Shown here piece after piece: positions 27,965 through 34,202 of a stretch of DNA of 34,202 bases. Position 1 is the first letter of the stretch. Each line of letters starts with the position of its first letter. This stretch comes from Candidatus Cloacimonadota bacterium (GTDB lineage Bacteria; Cloacimonadota; Cloacimonadia; Cloacimonadales; PWNZ01): contig PWNZ01000259.1 in the NCBI GenBank assembly GCA_003564135.1, positions 1 through 34,202 on the forward strand. The letters run 5' to 3'. Position numbers and translations under genes: made by a program. The notes beneath the pieces were generated by a model. That model had not been told where the DNA came from, did no database searches, and saw nothing but the letters and a program-made list of their open reading frames with translations.

Positions 27965-28817
27965 TCTTAACTCCTTTTAAGCTATCATTTCTGAGGTAAT
28001 GGTTTTTATAGTTCCTTAGATTTGTCAAGCATATTTCGGGAACAGAAAAGCTGCCGAAAGCCGGTTTTTCATAAGGTTCACAATGAAAATCAGAACCTCC
28101 TGTGATCAGTAATCCATGTTTGTAAGCTTGTCTTAACAAAAAATTTCGAGTATGTTCTGCCGAAGTGGGGCAGTAAATCTCAATGCCATCAATACCGGCT
28201 ATGAGCAGATCGGAAATCATTTGTTTATTTTTCAACCGGTGAGGATGGGCAAGGACTGAGATACCTCCGGAATTCTTTACAATTGGCAACACTTTTTCAA
28301 GAGGGCACGTTTTCTTAGGCACAAAATATGATGTTTTTTCATTAAGATAGCGGTTAAAAATGTCTTTGATGGTCAGTTCAGGTTTGAGTGCATTAATCTC
28401 ACGGGCTAAGTGAACTCTGCCAATAATCCCCGATTTGCCGGTTTTTGCGTATATTTTATCGAAATTTAGGCCAATACCAGCCGAGATTAGATTATTGATT
28501 ATCTTTCTTGCCCTACTAATACGCGAGCTATTGATCATCTCTAAAAGTTGATTAAGCATTTGGTTATTCTCTTCAAAGTAATACACGAGGATATGAACTT
28601 CTTTGCCGAGAAAGAAGCTGCTTATCTCTACGCCTGGGATTAGTTCAATGCCATAATCTTTGGCATATTTTTTAGCCTGAAGATATCCGTTTAGAGTGTC
28701 ATGATCGGTTATTGAGATATTCTTGAAGCCTCTATCACGACAAAGCGTTAGTAATTCTAAAGGGGAAATTCTACCATCCGATTGGTCAGTGTGAAGATGC
28801 AGGTCAATTTTGTTCAT
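27933..28817 (-). CDS. PHP-domain metal-dependent phosphoesterase
   Basis: A 294-residue PHP protein. Metal-ligand motifs: HLHTDQSDG (7-15), ITDHDT (36-41), PGVEIS (~61-66) and, at the C-terminal end, SDFH (GGSDFHCEPY). SVLAHPHR supplies further ligands. It belongs to the YciV/RNase AM-like group that hydrolyses 5' nucleotides from RNA or 3',5'-bisphosphonucleosides. The exact substrate cannot be read from sequence. The Shine-Dalgarno before the ATG is weak. Confidence 0.87.
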   Translation of the reverse strand: MNKIDLHLHTDQSDGRISPLELLTLCRDRGFKNISITDHDTLNGYLQAKKYAKDYGIELIPGVEISSFFLGKEVHILVYYFEENNQMLNQLLEMINSSRISRARKIINNLISAGIGLNFDKIYAKTGKSGIIGRVHLAREINALKPELTIKDIFNRYLNEKTSYFVPKKTCPLEKVLPIVKNSGGISVLAHPHRLKNKQMISDLLIAGIDGIEIYCPTSAEHTRNFLLRQAYKHGLLITGGSDFHCEPYEKPAFGSFSVPEICLTNLRNYKNHYLRNDSLKGVKIETKHRPYRY

Positions 28818-28986
28818 GGATTACTTTTTTCTTTGGTTCTTCAGCTTTAACTAATTCTCATCACAAAACTAATGCTGATGTTGAATCTTAACGCTATGCA
28901 TAAGCAATAATCGCTATAGTTCCAACAGCAGCAATGTTTGGATAATGGGTTCAAGATAGCTCTTTACCAATAAACTTAATGTATGA

Positions 28987-30585
28987 TTAATCGAAAAAAG
29001 TACTTCTCGTTTCACTAATAAGTCGTTCCAACATGTTCTTCCGAGCTTCAATATCTCTAACTACCGGTGGTCCCGGAGCATATTGCAGGGCTGAAGTTAG
29101 ATGTTGGTCCGCTTGTTGGAACAGCTGATTTGCTTGACTTCTTGCTTGATCTCTCATGTCGATAAGCCGGTTTGCTTCAGCACCAAATGCATCCTGTGCT
29201 TTTTTTTCATATTCCAAGAAGTCTTCGTATTGTTGATAACCACGTACCTGATTGATTTGTGCCAAAAGGGCGTAAGGCTCATGGTTTTCCGGATCTAACT
29301 GCTGAGCTCTTTGTGCATATCTATCAGCTTCATCCATATTATCTAAAGCGAGATGAACATCAGCTAAACGAATAAATACTGTTGGGTTATCTCTTTCAAT
29401 ATCTGCTAACTTGTTAAGAGCTTCTAATGCTTCTTCGTTATTATCTTTAGTTCTGAGAGCTCCTGCTAAATTTAGATAAGCAGTTACATTTTCCGGGTTA
29501 CGTTCTATCTGCCTTCTATAGCTTTCGATAGCTGAACCCAGTTGATCAGTTCGCAGATATGCGGAGGTCAACTTTCTGTTGATCAAATCATCTTCAGGGT
29601 TAAGTTCGGCAATATATTCTAAGTGTGGGATTGATTCTTCAATTTCATGGTTGTCAAACAACACAACGCCTAATCTGTATCTTGCTTCTTCAGATTCAGG
29701 ATTTACTTCAACAGCTTTTCTCAGGGCATCAGTGGCCATATACTCGTCGTGGATGTCAAAATATATCTCAGCAATTCTTAACCAGGCAGTCTCATCTTGA
29801 TCTACTTGAGCCAACTGCTCGAGTGTGGTAATTGCGCAAGTATGCCTGCCAACTTGAATCAGGGCTTCCACTAAATTGTTAAGAACTCTTGTGTCATCGG
29901 GCGATATTTCTAAAGCAGCCTCACAATAATCAACAGAAGACTCATAATCATCAAGCATAAAGGTCAAATATCCTAAGAAATACAATGCCTCAGAATTTTG
30001 AGGCTCAATTTGGACGATGCGCTCAAATGTTTGTCTGGCGGCAGTATAGTTTTCGGAGTCTAACTGTTGTTCTCCTATGTCGAAAAGTCTGTTGATTTCA
30101 CCTCCGGTCAGTTCACCTATTTTCTGCACTAGCTCCGTTTCTAAGTCGTCACGGCGGTCATTCCGTCTTTTCCTAGCATTAAATCTAACTTGATTGATGT
30201 TTTGTGAGCGGACGCTCATAATGTTGGCAATTATTCTGCTCTCAGTGGCAGAAACGTCTGAGATTGATCCCCAAACTAAAATATCTGCCTCCAATTCTTC
30301 ACCAAGTTGAGCAGCCATCGCTGAATTTAAATTTCTGACATCGCTTATACCAAAATCGGTTAGTGCATCATTAACCCGACCTTGATCAATTAGTTTATAT
30401 TGATCTAATTCATCAAAGATATTGATAAAGTCACCTCTGCGAGCATGCATGAGGTTGTTGGCTTGGGTGCGAGCGGCTCTTTCCTCGGGTTCGAAATTTA
30501 ATACGGCGACTCTTTGGGGTTCTTGTGCTATCAATGAGCCAAAAAGGAACAGTATGATGGCGCAGATTGCTAGTTTATTCTTCAT
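28987..30585 (-). CDS. Exported TPR protein with CsgG/FlgO-like N-terminal domain
   Basis: A 532-residue periplasmic or outer-membrane-associated protein. ATG 30585 has GGAGG 5 bases upstream and starts a classic signal peptide (KNKLAICAIILFLFGSLIAQ). An in-frame ATG 14 codons upstream is less likely. Residues ~22-150 (RVAVLNFEPEERA... LEADILVWGSIS) resemble the CsgG/TolB-type N-terminal fold seen in FlgO-like and lipoprotein TPR partners. From ~160 to ~440 there are seven to eight TPR units (e.g. AARQTFERIVQIEPQNSEA, YFLGYLTFMLDDYESSVDY). The last ~90 residues are Gln/Arg-rich helices. It is probably a scaffold for envelope assemblies; no enzyme motif is seen. Confidence 0.85.
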   Translation of the reverse strand: MKNKLAICAIILFLFGSLIAQEPQRVAVLNFEPEERAARTQANNLMHARRGDFINIFDELDQYKLIDQGRVNDALTDFGISDVRNLNSAMAAQLGEELEADILVWGSISDVSATESRIIANIMSVRSQNINQVRFNARKRRNDRRDDLETELVQKIGELTGGEINRLFDIGEQQLDSENYTAARQTFERIVQIEPQNSEALYFLGYLTFMLDDYESSVDYCEAALEISPDDTRVLNNLVEALIQVGRHTCAITTLEQLAQVDQDETAWLRIAEIYFDIHDEYMATDALRKAVEVNPESEEARYRLGVVLFDNHEIEESIPHLEYIAELNPEDDLINRKLTSAYLRTDQLGSAIESYRRQIERNPENVTAYLNLAGALRTKDNNEEALEALNKLADIERDNPTVFIRLADVHLALDNMDEADRYAQRAQQLDPENHEPYALLAQINQVRGYQQYEDFLEYEKKAQDAFGAEANRLIDMRDQARSQANQLFQQADQHLTSALQYAPGPPVVRDIEARKNMLERLISETRSTFFD

Positions 30586-30771
30586 TATTTCCTCCATTAT
30601 TAACTTGCTTGCTTCCTGTCTGCCCAACTAGTTTATCTCTCATTCATAGAATGCAAGATACTATAAGCAGAACAGTTATCTACTATATATAACATTATTT
30701 TTAGATCGGTGTTTCTGTAAACAAAAAAGTCGATTAGTGTAACTTGAATAAAATATGGAGCTTTCGGTGGT

Positions 30772-30798
30772 AGCGAGATAGGGTCGCAGCTTCTCGCT
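30772..30798. repeat. Inverted repeat AGCGAGA/TCTCGCT
   Basis: Perfect 7-bp arms (30772-30778 and 30792-30798) with a 13-base loop. No T-run follows directly. It may be part of a leader, an operator for the TPR gene, or chance. Confidence 0.4.
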
Positions 30799-31402
30799 CT
30801 TAATTAACCACAGAGGCTATTTTTTTCCAGCAAAAGTAAATCAGAGATTAGATAATTTTGTGGAAAGCTATACGCTACTGCATGAAGGGGAAATGATTGT
30901 ATACAGCTCTCTTTCAAGTCGAGCGGGTGATTGTTTCCGCTATATATTCATATTTTTGCAGGACCTTTAGTTCGGCGGAATGATAGCACTAACACTACAG
31001 ACCGGCAAAGGATAGGTGTATGTTAAAGGTGATGAACCTTGGTATCGTAAAACGGAATAACTCAATGCCACATATGACATTGAGATTGTTTGGTAGTTTT
31101 AACGTGAACATGTATCTCCATTTTGACTTTATCTTTAGCTTCTTCTCATCAGAGACAAATAATAACCTCGCAATTTCAAAATTTCTTCACAAGCTTGCTC
31201 TTCGAGAAGTCCCCCATGATGGTGTTCTCCCTTTTGTCCGTTGATTGGGAGGCACTATTATTACTGGGCAGTTCCGTTCAACTTTTTTGTTTAGCTCTAC
31301 TCACGCGATTTGAAAGAGAGCCTAATAAGACCAAAAAGGTTGCTTCAACTGGGATGTGGTGTAGGGATTAGTGACTATGTTTTTAAACGCAGCTTCACTT
31401 TT

Positions 31403-31433
31403 CTCTTCGAAAGTTTACGAGAAGAGTTTTTTT
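31403..31433 (+). terminator. Rho-independent terminator-like hairpin without an assigned gene
   Basis: CTCTTC (31403-31408) pairs with GAAGAG (31421-31426) around a 12-base loop, followed immediately by seven T (31427-31433). The T-run is only on the plus strand, so it would end a rightward transcript. No plus-strand gene is recognised upstream within this intergenic region. Confidence 0.45.
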
Positions 31434-31505
31434 GAGACTTGGTTTAGCTACAGAACCACAAAACTCAATATCCCCGTATGACATGTTTCTGCTTGATAAA
31501 GGATA

Positions 31506-32438
31506 CTATATCATAATTCTTTTCACATGCCTCAAATGCTGTAGCGGATAGCTATAAATAATAAAGTCATTTTCCTGCTCCCGGCTTTTGAAGTCGGCAG
31601 TCGACAAGGGTTTAAGATATCTTTCTTGGGTGGGTATCTTAGCTTCTAACAAACTTAATCCACTTTGAACTGTGATGATCTTTGCTGCATCCAAGAGCTG
31701 GTCCGCTACTTCCTGAGACTCTGCCTCTATCAAGCATATATTACATGTAGGTGTCTTATTCATTGAGTTTTTTATGTCATAAAAAAGCAGACCGGATAGA
31801 TTATTGTTGGTCTTGTACGCGATATACTGTTTAGGCTCATAGAAGAATTTTTCAATCATTTGATTGCTATGCTTATAACAGACCCATCCTAAACAGATGA
31901 AACCTTTGGCATCTTTTAGGTATTGAGAATTTTCGAGATATCGGTTCATCTCTTCCGTGCCGAGACCGCCACAATGGATATTTTGTGGTAAAGCTTTATC
32001 TTTAAAGCGATTTTGGTCATCGTCATCTATGCACAATACTTTATTAGACATTATAATATCGACCTCGAAACCTAATCTTTCGCTTGTAGTGATAGATGCT
32101 TTGTTTTGGAAGTAAGTAGCGAATCTGATTGAATTCAGGTCTGTTTTTCTGCTTAATAACTGCAAATAGTGCTCCGAAAGCCTTCGCCCTATTCCTTTTA
32201 CATTAGCATCCGGATCAGATCTTAACCCTTCAAGCCATACGTCTGTAGGTGTGAGAAAACTGAGTCTGCTGAACCCAACAATTATACCATCTCTAAGCAC
32301 AGCAGTGAATTCACCTCTTGTGTCAGCGACCCATCGATCGAACACATTGTGTATATAGTCGCTACCTTCCCATATCTTACTACTTATCTTGAGTACTGCT
32401 TCTTTATCTTGCGAAGTTATCCTTCTTATTGTGAACAA
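31506..32438 (-). CDS. GNAT-family N-acetyltransferase-like protein
   Basis: A 310-residue protein. The N-terminal ~130 residues are a GNAT fold: FTIRRITSQDKEAVLKIS, then EFTAVLRDGIIVGFSRLS and the acetyl-CoA loop region SDPDANVKGIGRRLSEHYLQL (about 75-95), followed by NKASITTSERLGFE. The remaining ~170 residues (GLLFYDIKNS... ATCNICLIEAESQEVADQLLD...GLSLLEAKIPTQE) look like a degenerate second GNAT half. The substrate is unknown. The start is TTG with AGGAGG 4 bases upstream. It is divergent from mobB. Confidence 0.8.
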   Translation of the reverse strand: MFTIRRITSQDKEAVLKISSKIWEGSDYIHNVFDRWVADTRGEFTAVLRDGIIVGFSRLSFLTPTDVWLEGLRSDPDANVKGIGRRLSEHYLQLLSRKTDLNSIRFATYFQNKASITTSERLGFEVDIIMSNKVLCIDDDDQNRFKDKALPQNIHCGGLGTEEMNRYLENSQYLKDAKGFICLGWVCYKHSNQMIEKFFYEPKQYIAYKTNNNLSGLLFYDIKNSMNKTPTCNICLIEAESQEVADQLLDAAKIITVQSGLSLLEAKIPTQERYLKPLSTADFKSREQENDFIIYSYPLQHLRHVKRIMI

Positions 32439-32612
32439 GTTTCCTCCTGTTGAGTGAGAATATCTCGGGACTAGAAATTATCAGGCCATTATTGTAAAGG
32501 ATTTTATTGAGGACATAAAAGATGAAAAACCCATCTAGCAGAGCTTGAGTTGGAAATGATTTGACGGAATATGGCAAAATCAAATCCTTTTACCAAAAAA
32601 GGAGCTGTAAAG

Positions 32613-33353
32613 ATGAAAGTATTTGCGATATCGGGCTACAGTAAAACCGGTAAAACTACCATAGCTCTCCAGCTTATAGAGCAGCTTAAAGAAAGAGGGT
32701 ATAGTGTAGCGGCAATTAAAGATATTCACAATGAGGATTTTACTATGGAAAAAGAGGGATCTAACAGCCATAGGATGCAAAAAGCCGGTGCTGAAACTGT
32801 GTTTGCAAGAGGATTAAAAGAAACATATCTAATTAGACCTGAAAGAATGCATCTGTTGGACATGCTAAGTTTGGTGAAAGCGGATTGGGTAGTTATTGAG
32901 GGAATGAAAAATGAAGCGATCCCAAAAATCATTACTGCAGCTTCTGAGAAAGAGCTCAATGAACTTGTTGATGGGACGACGATGGCAATCAGCGGGAAAA
33001 TATCCCGAGAGATTAAAACCTACAGACAGTATCAGGTAATAGATAATTACGAAGACATAGAAAAACTGTGCGATATGGTTGAAGAAAAGGTATTTGAATC
33101 GTTACCTTTGTCCAGCGATGAATGTTGTTCTAAATGTGGTTTAACTTGCTATGAGATGGTAACTGCTATTTTGGATGGGACCAAGAATAGATCGGACTGT
33201 TTAGTCGATCAAGACCAAAAAATAACGGTAAAGATCGATGGTAAACGTATAAATATGGTTCCATTTGTTGCAAATCTGTTCTATGATTTAATTCACTCAT
33301 TCCTCAGCAACTTAAAAGGCTACAGGAAAGGGAAAATAGACATACAATGCTGA
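32613..33353 (+). CDS. mobB: MobB-like molybdenum cofactor protein with C-terminal cysteine cluster
   Basis: A 246-residue P-loop GTPase of the MobB family, which assists attachment of guanine nucleotide to molybdopterin. P-loop GYSKTGKTT (8-16), HNEDFTMEKEGSNSHRM (39-55) and DWVVIEGMK (91-99) are typical. A tail beyond residue ~160 carries C171, C172, C175, C179 and C196 in the order CxxC-x3-C-x16-C. This resembles the FeS domain of RnfB-like proteins, and a 4Fe-4S cluster is plausible. ATG 32613 has AAGGAG 8 bases upstream; an earlier ATG at 32571 is poorly supported. The kinase-like gene starts 18 bases after the stop. It suggests a Mo/W enzyme such as formate dehydrogenase elsewhere in the genome. 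Confidence 0.86.
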   Translation: MKVFAISGYSKTGKTTIALQLIEQLKERGYSVAAIKDIHNEDFTMEKEGSNSHRMQKAGAETVFARGLKETYLIRPERMHLLDMLSLVKADWVVIEGMKNEAIPKIITAASEKELNELVDGTTMAISGKISREIKTYRQYQVIDNYEDIEKLCDMVEEKVFESLPLSSDECCSKCGLTCYEMVTAILDGTKNRSDCLVDQDQKITVKIDGKRINMVPFVANLFYDLIHSFLSNLKGYRKGKIDIQC

Positions 33354-33371
33354 TTGTTAAATACTGAAACA

Positions 33372-34001
33372 ATGAAGGCTGAAATAATTGTCATACCGGA
33401 GAAACATCGAGTTCTCAAAGTGTGCCGGACGGCGGTAGACTTTCACAAAGAGGTGAGAGTTTTAAGCATTGCTTTTCCTTTTATTCCTAGTTTGTTGGCT
33501 ACTTATGGTGAGAAAGTAATTGAGATGGAGCTGCTTGAGGGAGAGACTATTACCAATAAGATGAATCTTGACTTTTTCAAATTAGCCGGTCTGTTTTCTC
33601 AGTTGCACCTGAAAACATCCAATAAGCAAAAGGTATTATGTCACATTGACACTAACCCAAAAAACTATATAATAGACGAAGTTACCGGCAATTATTACAT
33701 GATAGACTTTTCAGAAAGCAGTTTGTCTGTGCCCGAACATGACCTGTTTAATTTTCTTCTGTTTTTCGCAGCAATGTACGAACCGGAGAGGTTTGAGAAG
33801 GCAATGATATGTTTTTTGAATTCATACAAGAATAAGAGATTATTGGACAGAAATCGTCATCCTTTGTTTGATCAGTGGATAGACATATTTGATCACCGAA
33901 GAGAAAAATACAGAAAAAAAAGTAATGTTCTTCCGACAATTCACAAGCGCAACAGAAAATTGCTCAGAGAACGGTTCTATGACTATTCCATGAGAGAGTG
34001 A
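33372..34001 (+). CDS. Kinase-fold (APH/RIO-like) phosphotransferase-like protein
   Basis: A 209-residue compact kinase-fold protein. Visible elements: K16 in RVLKV (candidate ATP-binding Lys), E27, the hinge-like MELLEGETI, the catalytic loop H91-I-D93-TNPK-N98 and a metal-binding D112-F-S in YMIDFSESS. The C-terminal helix region is followed by a basic tail (HKRNRKLLRERF). These match Kdo-kinase/RIO/APH-type small kinases. The substrate is unknown. Position 18 bases after mobB suggests co-transcription. ATG 33372 is chosen over the TTG at 33354, which abuts the mobB stop; neither has a strong ribosome site. Confidence 0.7.
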   Translation: MKAEIIVIPEKHRVLKVCRTAVDFHKEVRVLSIAFPFIPSLLATYGEKVIEMELLEGETITNKMNLDFFKLAGLFSQLHLKTSNKQKVLCHIDTNPKNYIIDEVTGNYYMIDFSESSLSVPEHDLFNFLLFFAAMYEPERFEKAMICFLNSYKNKRLLDRNRHPLFDQWIDIFDHRREKYRKKSNVLPTIHKRNRKLLRERFYDYSMRE

Positions 34002-34054
34002 AGATGGTTCAGGTGTTACTGGTATTAGTACCTTATCAATAATATTGACTGCGT

Positions 34055-34182
34055 CGAGCTCGTTTAAAAAGATTAGTTGCCGTACTTCGTCCGGCGAGCT
34101 CGTAAAAAGATCAGTTGCCGTACTTCGTCCGGCGAGCTCGTAAAAAGATCAGTTGCCGTACTTCGTCCGGCGAGCTCGTAAA
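34055..34182. repeat. Tandem array of a 38-bp repeat
   Basis: Copies begin at 34076, 34114 and 34152 with an exact 38-base period. A partial, slightly diverged copy precedes them (from 34055, with two extra T), and the last copy is cut at 34182. Each unit contains the palindrome CGAGCTCG and a short GCCG...CGGC hairpin followed by an A-run. There are no unique spacers, so it is not CRISPR. The period is not a multiple of three, so it is unlikely to be coding. Six T at 34194-34199 follow. Confidence 0.9.
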
Positions 34183-34202
34183 CTCGGTTCGTGTTTTTTG
34201 CC

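Larger units (their letters stand above)
30586..31505. other. Non-coding stretch between the TPR and GNAT genes
   Basis: About 900 bases without a convincing gene. Short plus-strand frames at 31020-31244 and 31123-31371 have odd composition and no family resemblance. Notable items: a 7-bp hairpin AGCGAGA/TCTCGCT (30772-30798); an imperfect direct repeat AACTCAAT...TATGACAT at 31059-31080 and 31462-31484; and a terminator-like hairpin with seven T (31403-31433). No standard structured RNA (tmRNA, RNase P, SRP, 6S) was recognised by motif. Confidence 0.5.

Noticed and set aside
31020-31371. Small plus-strand genes in the 30.6-31.5 kb stretch
   Set aside because: Short overlapping frames with Phe/Leu/Ser-rich composition, poor ribosome sites and no resemblance to known proteins.
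34055-34182. CRISPR array
   Set aside because: The 38-bp units abut directly with no unique spacers, and no cas genes are in the window.

Overview
The window is A+T-rich bacterial chromosome with dense, often overlapping genes. The organism is probably a Gram-negative anaerobe of the FCB superphylum; a Cloacimonadota- or Marinimicrobia-like lineage fits best, but this is inference. The main clues are a large exoprotein ending in the YPNPFNP-type C-terminal sorting domain, a PorV/PorQ-like outer-membrane protein, and periplasmic HtrA, MltB-like and TPR proteins. A PflA-like radical SAM protein and a MobB with a cysteine cluster suit anaerobic metabolism. TTG and GTG starts behind strong Shine-Dalgarno sites are common. 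I saw no phage, IS element, CRISPR array or recognisable defence system.

Layout. 1-390 is the tail of DNA polymerase IV. 599-4282 encodes a 1227-residue secreted protein. 4569-6660 holds obgE-dprA on the minus strand. 6661-7546 is a non-coding stretch unusually rich in palindromes, including a 60-bp near-perfect palindrome and a 135-bp element bounded by 20-bp inverted repeats. An initiator tRNA-fMet follows. 7854-12873 (plus) has an adenylate kinase, a KtrB/KtrA potassium uptake pair overlapping a kinase-less HAMP-PAS membrane protein, and an RluD-type pseudouridine synthase. 12898-17412 (minus) is a tightly coupled operon: mtnA, a class II aldolase-family gene, an MTA/SAH deaminase, a lone PTS EIIA gene and the PorV-like gene. 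17557-20345 (plus) has the radical SAM protein, thioredoxin reductase and a MltB-like transglycosylase. HtrA faces it on the minus strand.

22342-24968 (plus) has an amino-acid permease fused to a PTS EIIA domain, an AhpD-like CxxC protein, and a small membrane-anchored protein broken by an in-frame TAA. 24962-28817 (minus) has two GT4 glycosyltransferases, a small membrane protein and a PHP phosphoesterase. 28987-30585 (minus) encodes a periplasmic TPR protein. About 900 non-coding bases follow, with an orphan plus-strand terminator. Next come a GNAT protein (minus), then MobB and a kinase-like protein (plus), and finally a tandem array of a 38-bp repeat.

The themes that tie genes together are methylthioadenosine salvage (deaminase, MtnA, aldolase), K+ homeostasis with a sensor-like partner, and PTS-type phosphorylation signals used without sugar permeases: one EIIA is free and one is fused to a transporter. 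The best candidates for something undescribed are the Ktr/HAMP-PAS unit, the mtnA-aldolase-deaminase-EIIA operon, the MobB/kinase pair, the interrupted small membrane protein and the palindromic intergenic elements.
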